DNA of 61,118 nucleotides from Clostridia bacterium (lineage in GTDB: Bacteria; Bacillota; Clostridia; Christensenellales; Aristaeellaceae): assembly GCA_017547805.1 (NCBI GenBank), contig JAFYOR010000068.1:1-61118 (forward strand), read 5' to 3'. Under the pieces are notes generated by a model. It was not told the DNA's origin. It searched no databases and saw nothing but the letters and a program-made list of their open reading frames with translations. The number at the start of each line of letters is the position of its first letter. Positions within the stretch are counted from its first letter, which is position 1. This document shows, piece after piece, positions 1 to 7,514 of the stretch. Position numbers and translations under genes: made by a program.

Positions 1-795
1 CTTCATCCAGATGCCCTCGGACCAGACCAGCATTTCGCCGCCGTAGAACATGGACAGAGCGTCGTCGGTCTTCTTGGAGGTGTAGCCGTCGTCATGCAGA
101 GCCTTGATGGTCTCAAAGGCCTTCGCCATGGCTTCCTTATCCAGCGCCGGCGCGATGCCGTCGTCGGTCAGCTTGTGGCCTTCAGCCAGCTGAGCGTAGT
201 AGCACAGCATCTGAGCGCGCATCCAGCCCAGGTTGGTGATGCCGCCTTCCCAGCCAGCAGCACGAGCCTTATCGCCAATGGCGCGAATCTCGTCGAAGGT
301 GATGTAGCCATCAGCCACGAACTCGTTCAGATCGTACTTGTCGAACAGGTCCTTGTTGATGTAGGTGACGTAGCCGTGGACGTCCAGCGGGATGCCGTAC
401 TGCTCGTCATCGATGGTGGACTTGACCCAAGCGGCCTGGTTGTAGTTCTCAGCCTTGATGCCGGCCTCGGCGACGAGGTCCAGATCATAGGAGTAGAGCA
501 TTTCCTGAGCAACGAAGTTCGGGATGCGCTCGATGTGGATAACGCAGACATCCGGGATGTCGGTGCCGGTCTGGACGGCCAGCGGGATCTTCTGATAGAG
601 GTCGTCAGCGGTCATCGGGGTGTGGTTAACGATGACTTCGTCCTGAGACGCGTTGAACGCATCGACCATGCCCTGCATGACCGCGCCGTCGCCGCCGGTG
701 AAGACGGACCAGTAGTTGATTTCGGTGGCAGCCATCGCGGAAGCCGCAGTCAGCAGCAGCACGAGGGACAGCACGAGAGCCAGAGTTTTCTTCAT
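1..795 (-). CDS. ABC transporter sugar-binding protein (CUT1 type), 3' part cut by window edge
   Basis: The first 265 codons are present and the reading frame runs off the left edge without a stop. The start ATG at 793-795 follows a good AGGAGG site. The first 23 residues are a signal peptide (KKT, then a Leu-rich core) ending SAMA-A, with no lipobox cysteine. The mature part begins EINYWSVFTGGDGAVMQGMV, typical of family 1 extracellular solute-binding proteins of CUT1 importers, and continues with the usual lobe pattern (FNASQDEV, TDIPDVCVIH, YGIPLDVHGYVTYINKDLFDKY). The expected role is capture of an oligosaccharide outside the membrane for permeases beyond the window. It lies downstream of the GH2 gene on the same strand, so the GH2 product may act on what this importer brings in. 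The family call is firm; the ligand is unknown. Confidence 0.88.
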   Translation of the reverse strand, partial: MKKTLALVLSLVLLLTAASAMAATEINYWSVFTGGDGAVMQGMVDAFNASQDEVIVNHTPMTADDLYQKIPLAVQTGTDIPDVCVIHIERIPNFVAQEMLYSYDLDLVAEAGIKAENYNQAAWVKSTIDDEQYGIPLDVHGYVTYINKDLFDKYDLNEFVADGYITFDEIRAIGDKARAAGWEGGITNLGWMRAQMLCYYAQLAEGHKLTDDGIAPALDKEAMAKAFETIKALHDDGYTSKKTDDALSMFYGGEMLVWSEGIWMK

Positions 796-817
796 AGAGA
801 AATTCCTCCTTTTTATT

Positions 818-845
818 TTATACCGCCAAACTTACGACGGTATAA
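818..845 (-). promoter_or_regulatory. Stem-loop in front of the solute-binding protein gene
   Basis: An 8-bp perfect inverted repeat (TTATACCG / CGGTATAA, 12-nt loop) sits just upstream of the ribosome binding site of the binding-protein gene. It could be an mRNA hairpin that stabilises or tunes the transcript, or an operator. No U-run follows, so it is not a terminator. Confidence 0.35.
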
Positions 846-950
846 TTACATCTTTATCGGGCACATTCAGGGCTGCGCCGCCTGCCCTTTCGCTTCACGC
901 TCACGCCTTTCACGTTCGCGCCGCTCGCGCCAGGCGCGGGCGATGAAGCC

Positions 951-2768
951 TCAAACCAGCTGGTTGGTGCGGCCCGGCGCGGTCTGGTTGATCTCGCGCA
1001 CGCGCGCAACGTCCATCTTCGGCTGACGCTCCGGAGAGAGCAGACCGTTGATTTCCTGCATGACGTCGGTCAGCTGGGTGTAGCAGTAGCCCTGGCAGTA
1101 CGGAATCTCGCGCACGCCGTCGGTCACGCCCTTGAAGCGCTCGAAGAACGCCTCTTCGTCGGTCACCTTGCCGTGGTAGCCCCAGGTCTGCATGCCGCCC
1201 ATTTCGCCCTGAATACCGATGTTCTGGAAGGCGATGCCGCCGTACTCGGTGACAAGGAACGCCTCCGCGCCGGTCGGGATCTCGCTGTCGCAGTAGCAGG
1301 GACGCCAGTCGCAGCCGTGCAGCTCGACCTCTTCGCGGTCGGCGAAGTGGTTGGCGATCATTTCCTTGGTATCCGCGTAGTCATGCAGACCGCAGATATC
1401 GGTGGTCACCTGCTCCCAGCCGTCGTTGGCGGAGCAAAGACGGGTACCGTCGGCCGCCTTGGTCAGGTGGTAGAGCATACGGCCGGCCGCCTGCTGGCGC
1501 TTGTCGCTGTAGATCTGGCGCACGCCCCAGCTCTCGTTGAGCGGGACCCAGGTGATGATGGAAGGATGGTTGAAGTCGCGCTCGATGAACTCAAGCATCG
1601 TATCGGCGAGGTTACGCACGGTCTCCTCGGTGTAGTCATACGGGCTCGGGAGCTCGCCCCAAACCAGCACGCCCATCTTGTCCGCCCAGTAGTAGTAGCG
1701 CGGATCCTCGAGCTTCTGATGCTTGCGCGCGCCGTTGTAGCCAAAGTCAAGGGTGTACTGCAGGTCGAGCTTGATCGCCTCGTCGCTGGGCGGGGTGATG
1801 TTGCTGTCCGGCCAGTAGCCCTGATCCAGAATCAGCTTCTGGTAGAGCGGGCTGTTGTTCAGGTAGATGCGGCCGTCGCGGCGCTCGATCTTGCGCATGC
1901 CGAAATAGGTGTCAACCTTGTCAACGACCTTGCCGCCCTTAAGCAGGGTCACGGTCAGGTCGTAGAGGTTCGGGCAGCCCGGCGCCCAGACCTTGATCGG
2001 GTCGAGGTCGCCCTTGACGATCATATCGACCGGGACGCGAACGCTGCGGTCATCGACGCTGACCTTCACGGTGCGCTTAACCTTGCCTTCAAAGGAATAG
2101 ACCAGTTCAAGCTCAAGGGTCTCCTGCGGACGCTTATCCAGCGCAATCTCCGCGGTGAACATGTGGCGGTCGTAATCCGGCGTCACATGGATGAACTTCA
2201 TGCCGTACTCGCCCACGGCCTCCATGTAGACCGTCTGCCAGATTCCGGAAACCGGGGTATACCAGCAGCCCATCAAGCCGCGGTCCCAATACTGCTTGCC
2301 GCGCGGCTGGGTGCAGTCCGGATCATCCTGGACGCGCACGCACAGATCGTTTTCACCTTCCACGAGCGCGTTGGTCACGTCGATAGCAAACGGGGTGTAG
2401 CCGCCCTTGTGGCCGCCCACGCGCACGCCGTTGACGTACACATCGCACTCAAAGTCCACCGCGCCAAAGCGCAGCAGGATGCGCCTGCCCTGCATCTCGG
2501 CAGGAACGGTGAAGCTGCGGCGATACCAGATCACCGGATGGATTTCGTCCGTCGGGCCAAGGCCGGACGCCTTGGTCTGGTAGGCGAAGGGAACGGTGAT
2601 TTCAAGCGGAAGTGCGTAGCCCGGCTTCATCCAGCCTTCGCGCGCACCCTTATCCTCGTCGTCAAAGGCAAACTGCCACACGCCGTTGAGATTAAGGAAC
2701 GTGTCGCGGACAAAATCGGGTCTGGGATGCTCCGGACGGGGGATCGCGTTAAGCTTTTCGCAGCACAT
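951..2768 (-). CDS. Glycoside hydrolase family 2 protein (beta-galactosidase/beta-glucuronidase-like)
   Basis: 605 residues with no signal peptide, so cytoplasmic. The order is the usual GH2 one: an N-terminal sugar-binding jelly roll (about 15-190, including FLNLNGVWQFAFDD and RRSFTVP), an immunoglobulin-like domain (about 190-295) and a TIM barrel. The catalytic acid/base is Glu412 in PLNESW and the nucleophile is Glu508 in VTEYGG. It is shorter than the large LacZ enzymes and resembles the compact GH2 type common in gut Clostridia. The start ATG follows AGGAGG by 8 nt. A sugar-binding protein gene lies downstream on the same strand. Its promoter region holds a 27-bp inverted repeat overlapping the putative -35. 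The frame stays open for 27 charged codons after the UGA stop. The exact substrate cannot be read from sequence. Confidence 0.9.
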   Translation of the reverse strand: MCCEKLNAIPRPEHPRPDFVRDTFLNLNGVWQFAFDDEDKGAREGWMKPGYALPLEITVPFAYQTKASGLGPTDEIHPVIWYRRSFTVPAEMQGRRILLRFGAVDFECDVYVNGVRVGGHKGGYTPFAIDVTNALVEGENDLCVRVQDDPDCTQPRGKQYWDRGLMGCWYTPVSGIWQTVYMEAVGEYGMKFIHVTPDYDRHMFTAEIALDKRPQETLELELVYSFEGKVKRTVKVSVDDRSVRVPVDMIVKGDLDPIKVWAPGCPNLYDLTVTLLKGGKVVDKVDTYFGMRKIERRDGRIYLNNSPLYQKLILDQGYWPDSNITPPSDEAIKLDLQYTLDFGYNGARKHQKLEDPRYYYWADKMGVLVWGELPSPYDYTEETVRNLADTMLEFIERDFNHPSIITWVPLNESWGVRQIYSDKRQQAAGRMLYHLTKAADGTRLCSANDGWEQVTTDICGLHDYADTKEMIANHFADREEVELHGCDWRPCYCDSEIPTGAEAFLVTEYGGIAFQNIGIQGEMGGMQTWGYHGKVTDEEAFFERFKGVTDGVREIPYCQGYCYTQLTDVMQEINGLLSPERQPKMDVARVREINQTAPGRTNQLV

Positions 2769-2780
2769 GGGAACGCCCTC

Positions 2781-2841
2781 CTGATCAATGTGAATTATTT
2801 GTAGTGAGCTTCAGTTTTGTTCCAACATGATTGGAACAAAA
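2781..2841 (-). promoter_or_regulatory. Putative promoter and 27-bp operator of the GH2 gene
   Basis: Positions 2815-2841 hold an 11-bp perfect inverted repeat (TTTTGTTCCAA / TTGGAACAAAA around a 5-nt spacer). On the minus strand a TTGGAA -35 lies inside the downstream arm, followed after 16 nt by a weak TACAAA -10. A protein bound to the repeat would cover the -35, as expected for repression. The next 18 bp (2838-2855) are also a perfect GC-centred palindrome. Confidence 0.5.
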
Positions 2842-2898
2842 GCGGGCCCGCTTTTCTCAAAAAAAAGGATCGTAATTTCCTCATTTCGCCATGACATA

Positions 2899-2949
2899 CA
2901 AAAAAGTCCCGGCGATTTTGATACATCAAGTATATCAACGCCGGGACTT
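2899..2949 (-). terminator. Rho-independent terminator after the alpha-mannosidase/ArsR operon
   Basis: An 11-bp GC-rich stem (arms 2904-2914 and 2939-2949; AAGTCCCGGCG pairs with its complement) is followed on the minus strand by a run of six T. The loop contains a further TTGATA/TATCAA pairing. It separates the regulator gene (stop at 3020) from the GH2 promoter. Confidence 0.85.
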
Positions 2950-3019
2950 CTTGTCAATCTTTTTTCATTTTTACACAAAACCCAAACCTTTTCTTTGGAT
3001 ACGTGCAAATATCTTGTAA

Positions 3020-3988
3020 TTATCCTCCCGAATCTTCCTGCATATCGGCGAGGTGATAACCGATCCGCAAAACGATTCCTTGTGGATAATCCCCGAAATT
3101 CTCTCCAAAGAGATTGATTCCACCCAAATTTCGTGCGTCCTCAGGCACCTCAATACGCACCGAGACATACGCTTCGCTTTCCAGATCCAACGCATCAATG
3201 TCCACATCTGAAATGCGCTCGTTTTCAAGGAAGCTGCCCTCTTTTGTCACACGCCACGTCTTAAGGAAGCCAAACTGTGTATTGAGCTCCGGCCACCACG
3301 CCGGCGTGATGCGTCCATGCCTGCCGCCGCAATCGCACGGCGACGTCCAGATGCCCAGTCTCTTGTCATTGATGGACACGGCAATGTCGCTCTTCCACGG
3401 ATCGCAATGCATCGGCGCTTCCGAGCAGGCTTCAAAGGATATTTCCATCCATTCCACATCCATCTTGTCCATCTGCGGGCAGGAAAAGCGGTACTCCAGC
3501 GCGCCCTGCCGAAACCAGATCAGCTGGGCGGCAAAGCGTCCCGTGACATAGAATCCCGTAGGATCGTCCATGTCGCAGATGTACGCATTATCCCCGACAA
3601 TCCCGCAGGTGGGTTCAATGCCCTCCGCGATGGAATAGCCGCCGATGGGCATCGCAAGCGTAAGGATGTTTTCATCCTGTCCCTCTTCCGGCATCAGCGA
3701 AAGCGCGATGGTATCCGTCTTTCGGCTGCAGATTTTCATCGCGCCGCGCGTACCCGGCTGGATTTCCGTCATGATCAGTCCGGCTTCCTCCAGCGTCTTG
3801 ACCGCCAGCGCGGCGGAAGACATCGGAATATCCAGTTTCTGCGCCAGTTCGCCCACGTTCATACTCCCATCGCCCAACGCCCGCATGATCCGGATGCGCA
3901 CGGGCGACGCCAGCGCATGCGCCAGCCTGCAAAGCTCATCCGGCTCGTCGATGCTCAGTTCCATGTGCTTTCCGCGAATATCGTTCAT
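3020..3988 (-). CDS. ArsR-type winged-helix regulator with large C-terminal domain
   Basis: 322 residues. Residues about 10-85 form an ArsR-like winged helix (LASPVRIRIMRALGDGSMNV, then the recognition helix region SSAALAVKTLEEAGLI). The remaining 235 residues are not a known ArsR extension to me; alternating hydrophobic strands and many aromatic residues (WWPELNTQFGFLKTW) suggest a beta-rich, possibly sugar-sensing domain. The ATG at 3986-3988 lies 7 nt after AGGAG; the GTG codon just before it is the alternative start. The gene begins 13 nt after the stop of the GH38 mannosidase, so the two are co-transcribed. The likely role is a mannoside-responsive regulator of the operon. The DNA-binding fold is clear; the ligand idea is inference. 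Confidence 0.82.
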   Translation of the reverse strand: MNDIRGKHMELSIDEPDELCRLAHALASPVRIRIMRALGDGSMNVGELAQKLDIPMSSAALAVKTLEEAGLIMTEIQPGTRGAMKICSRKTDTIALSLMPEEGQDENILTLAMPIGGYSIAEGIEPTCGIVGDNAYICDMDDPTGFYVTGRFAAQLIWFRQGALEYRFSCPQMDKMDVEWMEISFEACSEAPMHCDPWKSDIAVSINDKRLGIWTSPCDCGGRHGRITPAWWPELNTQFGFLKTWRVTKEGSFLENERISDVDIDALDLESEAYVSVRIEVPEDARNLGGINLFGENFGDYPQGIVLRIGYHLADMQEDSGG

Positions 3989-4001
3989 CACCGTTCTCCT
4001 G

Positions 4002-7000
4002 TTACTTCACCATCAGCGTCACAATCTCATAGGGTTTGAGTTCAAGCTCAACCACGCCGCCATCAAATGCGGCAGCCGCCTGCTTTTCCTCCATCATCGA
4101 AGCCGTCCAGACTGCCTTCGCCTCAAAGCCGAGCGTGAGCGTAACCCTGGTGCGCTGTCCGAAGCATTCGTAAAGGCGGATGACCGTCTCTTCTCCGTCA
4201 AGTGCGCGCTTGACCGTCTCCACGATCACGTTTTCCTTGTCTGCGCTGACGAACGGAGTCTGCGTAGCCGCCGCGCCCAATCCGCCCGCCGCTGTCACCG
4301 GGATATTCATCTGATATGCCATGCGCGGCGTATTCGCGCTTCGCCAGTCGCCTTCATGCGGCAGGAGGGAATAGGTAAAGACGTGCTCCTCCTGATCCGC
4401 ATCGGGATTGGGCTCGGTGGAGCTCTTGAGGAGCGTGAGCGCCATGCCGTTTTCATCCGCGCTGTGACCATACTTGCAGTCGTTCATCAGGCTCAAGCCG
4501 TAGTCGCCCTCCGAGATATCCATCCACTTGTGCGCGCAGACCTCAAAGCGAGCCGCGTCCCACGACGTGTTTCTGTGCGTCGGGCGCTTAACGTTGCCGA
4601 ACTGGATGTCGTATGTCGCTTCATTGGCGAAAATATCCGCCGGGAAATGCGCCTTGAGCAGGTAATGCGGTTCCTTCCAATCGACCCACGTTTCAAAATC
4701 GATCCGGGGAATCTCTCTGTAGAAGACGATGTGCTGCACGATCTCAGAGCGGTTGAAGCGGTAATGGCAGCGGATCTTCGTCATCACCGGGCCGCTTTCC
4801 ACCACCTGCGCGCCGATCAGTTCATTGACCTCCCAGCTGCGCTCGTCGTAGTAGATGTTGATGTCCCACGCGTCGTAATTGTGCGGACGGTTTTCATAGC
4901 AGACGATGCGGTTGAGCGCCTGACCGCCTTTAACCAGCTCCCTGCCCCGGCGCTTGTCAACAAGGGACACGATGCGCATCGCCTCGTCGAATTCGCCGGA
5001 GAAATACGGCGTGTCAAACCGTACCGTCGTCACATGCATCGCGCCGTCCTGCGCATCGCCACAGACAAACCACACAGGCGTCGCGCCCATCGGCGCAAGC
5101 CCCCTGACAAAGGCGCATGCGCCCTTTTCAAGGTGCTGCACGGGATAGCAGTTTCCCTGCGCATCCCGCAGCGCCGTCACCGCCGCCGGCGCGTCAAAAT
5201 ACACCAGATCATCGCGCCTGTTCGAAAGCGAATTGTACAGCAGCAGATCGCCGCCGAACTTTGCCCCGAGCGCCGCAAACGCCTCCGCCTTCAGCGCGCC
5301 GATCTCCCCTTCCAGCTGCGCATACATCTCTGCGGAATCGTCGTACACCTTCTTGATGGAGGAGCCCGGCAGAATATCGTGGAACTGCAGCGTCAGCATC
5401 CTGCGCCAGATGGAGCGCAGCGCGTCGTTGGGGTATTCAAGGCCCGTTTCCCTGCGCGCCATTTCGCGCCAGAGCTCCGTTTCGCGCAGCGCAATCTCCG
5501 TCTTACGGTTGCTGCGCTTGTTGCGGGCCATCGCCGTGTAGGTGCCGCGGTGATATTCAAGGTACAGCTCGCCGCTCCACTTGGGCAGGCGCTTGTTTCC
5601 CTCAACGCGCTTTTCAAGCGACTGGAAGAACTCCGACGGGAACACCTGCCTGACGGCAGGAATGCCCTGCACCGGGTTCGCCATACGCCGCGCGTTTTCA
5701 ATCATCCAGTCCGTCGGACCGCCGCCGCCGTCGCCATAGCCGTAGCTGACGAGGAAATGGTTGTCCACGCCCTTCTGCTGAAAGCGCTGCCAGCCGCCCT
5801 TGACCTGCATGGGCGCGATCATCGCGTTATAGGTCGTGAAGTATGCCAGATCCTCATGCTTTTCATACGTACCGCCGCCCGCATAATCGCGCGCGGGCGT
5901 AAAGTGCGTGAGCACCTCGCTGCCGTCGATACCCTTCCAGCGGAAGGTGTCGTAGGGCGAGAGATTGTATTCGCTCCAGGAGAGCTTGCTGGTGAAGAAA
6001 TAATCAATGCCGCTCTTTTTGAGAATCTGCGGCAGCGCCGCGCTGTAGCCGAAAACATCCGGCAGCCAGAGAATCCTGGAGCGGCGGCCAAACTCCTTTG
6101 CGAAAAACTCATTGCCGTAGAGCAGCTGGCGCACCAGCGATTCGCCGCCGGTCACGTTGCAGTCCGCCTCCACCCACATGCCGCCTTCCGGCTCCCAGCG
6201 CCCCTGCGCGACTGCCTCGCGTATGCGCTCAAAGAGCTCGGGCTGATCCTCCTTGACGAACTGATACAGCTGCGCCTGCGAGGACATGAACTTAAACTCC
6301 GGGTAGCGCTCCATGAGGCTGAGCATCGTGGCAAACGAGCGCACCGCTTTATGCCGCGTCTGATACAGATCCCACAGCCACGCCACGTCGATGTGCGTAT
6401 GACCGACGATGTCGGCATACGCCTCGGGCGTGAGCTCGGCAAGCGGCTCATAGTAATGCACGCGCAGGTATTCGCGCGCCGCCGCGATGGACGCATGGAA
6501 CGCCTCGCTGTGCGGATTGCGCAGATCCAGCAGATTGAGCGCATCGCTCAGGACATACAGCGCCGTTTCCCGGCTGCGGCAGCCCTCGTTTTCCAGCAGC
6601 ACCGCCTGATAGATGACGTCCAGATCGTACACCAGCTGCTCGACATCCGCGCATACGTCGTTCATGCGCAGGAGCATCTGGGGCGGCGTCAGGTTGCGCG
6701 GGCCATGGTTGGGCCATTCGCAGTTGGCGTAGCCCTGCAGGAAAATGTCGTACTCCCTGCCCGGTTCCGCCTGCTCCGTGAGCACGAGCGCAGTATGCTG
6801 GGTGTCAAAGGCCTGCTCAATGCGTCCGTTGACCCAGACAACAAACTGTGGGTTAACCGCCTCCCACTGCCCCTCGCGTCCGGTGACGATGGACAGCACC
6901 GCTTTTCCGCAGAAATCCTGCGGAATGACGGCCTTCACGCAGAAATCCATCCAGTCGTGCGCCCGGTCGTGGCCCCATGTGCCGCCGTTGGCAAAGGGCT

Positions 7001-7124
7001 GCATCGTTTCTTCCCCGCGGACAGCAGCGTAGATCTCCTCAACCGGTACGCTTGTCCTGACGATCATTTCCTTTAAGACCTGAATCATGCGCCTTGCGCG
7101 CGCATCCAGCTGATGAATCTGCAT
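4002..7124 (-). CDS. Alpha-mannosidase, glycoside hydrolase family 38
   Basis: 1040 residues, the usual size for bacterial GH38. An N-terminal beta domain (about 1-225) precedes the catalytic barrel. The zinc-binding motif GHTHIDVAWLW lies at about 241-251 (His and Asp ligands) and the nucleophile Asp is near 356 in WLPDVFGYSAALPQI. A central helical region (NKRSNRKTEIALRETELW) and C-terminal beta-sandwich domains follow. It removes terminal alpha-mannose from N-glycan or mannan fragments by a retaining, metal-dependent mechanism. There is no signal peptide, so it acts in the cytoplasm. The chosen ATG at 7122-7124 follows AAAGGTGG by 7 nt; an in-frame ATG nine codons upstream would include that site. 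It forms an operon with the downstream ArsR-type regulator, behind a TATAAT promoter at about 7169. Confidence 0.93.
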   Translation of the reverse strand: MQIHQLDARARRMIQVLKEMIVRTSVPVEEIYAAVRGEETMQPFANGGTWGHDRAHDWMDFCVKAVIPQDFCGKAVLSIVTGREGQWEAVNPQFVVWVNGRIEQAFDTQHTALVLTEQAEPGREYDIFLQGYANCEWPNHGPRNLTPPQMLLRMNDVCADVEQLVYDLDVIYQAVLLENEGCRSRETALYVLSDALNLLDLRNPHSEAFHASIAAAREYLRVHYYEPLAELTPEAYADIVGHTHIDVAWLWDLYQTRHKAVRSFATMLSLMERYPEFKFMSSQAQLYQFVKEDQPELFERIREAVAQGRWEPEGGMWVEADCNVTGGESLVRQLLYGNEFFAKEFGRRSRILWLPDVFGYSAALPQILKKSGIDYFFTSKLSWSEYNLSPYDTFRWKGIDGSEVLTHFTPARDYAGGGTYEKHEDLAYFTTYNAMIAPMQVKGGWQRFQQKGVDNHFLVSYGYGDGGGGPTDWMIENARRMANPVQGIPAVRQVFPSEFFQSLEKRVEGNKRLPKWSGELYLEYHRGTYTAMARNKRSNRKTEIALRETELWREMARRETGLEYPNDALRSIWRRMLTLQFHDILPGSSIKKVYDDSAEMYAQLEGEIGALKAEAFAALGAKFGGDLLLYNSLSNRRDDLVYFDAPAAVTALRDAQGNCYPVQHLEKGACAFVRGLAPMGATPVWFVCGDAQDGAMHVTTVRFDTPYFSGEFDEAMRIVSLVDKRRGRELVKGGQALNRIVCYENRPHNYDAWDINIYYDERSWEVNELIGAQVVESGPVMTKIRCHYRFNRSEIVQHIVFYREIPRIDFETWVDWKEPHYLLKAHFPADIFANEATYDIQFGNVKRPTHRNTSWDAARFEVCAHKWMDISEGDYGLSLMNDCKYGHSADENGMALTLLKSSTEPNPDADQEEHVFTYSLLPHEGDWRSANTPRMAYQMNIPVTAAGGLGAAATQTPFVSADKENVIVETVKRALDGEETVIRLYECFGQRTRVTLTLGFEAKAVWTASMMEEKQAAAAFDGGVVELELKPYEIVTLMVK

Positions 7125-7168
7125 ATGTCGCCCACCTTTCCGTGTATGCACAAAAGGATATTTTCCTG

Positions 7169-7198
7169 ATTATACCATACGCCGCAAAGACGCATCAA
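7169..7198 (-). promoter_or_regulatory. Sigma-A promoter of the mannosidase operon
   Basis: On the minus strand TTGATG is followed after 18 nt by a perfect TATAAT (7169-7174), which is also preceded by TGG (extended -10). It lies about 45 nt upstream of the mannosidase start. Confidence 0.7.
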
Positions 7199-7254
7199 TC
7201 CTTCAAACGACAAGTCTCTTTAAGCTGCGCGAAGCGATGAAGGGTCAAGGGGTT

Positions 7255-7420
7255 CTGATTTATCTGAACTGGGACGGGAGTGAATGACAGCCCAGTGGGC
7301 TGTCAGAGCCGTCCTGACCGACGAGCGTCGAGCGAGGAGAAAAATCCCTTGTCAGGGTTTGGGGCAGACGCCCCAACGTTCCCCCACGGGCAGTGCCCGC
7401 CCCACAGCCGAAACACACTG
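7255..7420. repeat. Structured, repeat-like intergenic element
   Basis: The roughly 390-bp gap between the mannosidase promoter and the CoA-disulfide reductase gene holds no convincing gene. It contains three ordered hairpins. The first is nested: an outer GGACGG/CCGTCC stem (7272-7277 with 7309-7314) encloses GACAGCCC/GGGCTGTC (7286-7293 with 7297-7304). The second is TTGGGGC/GCCCCAA (7359-7365 with 7370-7376). The third is CGGGC/GCCCG (7387-7391 with 7395-7399). The composition and layout remind me of dispersed intergenic repeats in Clostridia genomes, from memory only. No second copy is visible in this window. Confidence 0.4.
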
Positions 7421-7475
7421 CAATCATCGTTCCGTTTTCAGACGCGGCCGATTATTTTGCGCAATAATCCGCAAG

Positions 7476-7500
7476 AAAAAAGGAGGAGCAACGCTCCTCC
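7476..7500 (-). terminator. Terminator of the thioredoxin-rhodanese-CoADR operon
   Basis: The GGAGGAGC/GCTCCTCC stem (7482-7489 with 7493-7500, 3-nt loop) is followed on the minus strand by a run of T. It lies 14 nt after the CoADR stop codon. Confidence 0.88.
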
Positions 7501-7514
7501 AAAGTATCTCATAT

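Noticed and set aside
951-953. UGA as a selenocysteine codon at the end of the GH2 gene
   Set aside because: No selenocysteine insertion hairpin is apparent after it, GH2 enzymes have no selenium chemistry, and the protein is already complete at that point.
3645-7076. A 1143-codon open frame on the plus strand opposite the mannosidase
   Set aside because: Its translation is a low-complexity His/Arg/Ala/Val mixture without domains, while the minus strand encodes a complete GH38 enzyme. High GC at third codon positions keeps the opposite strand open.
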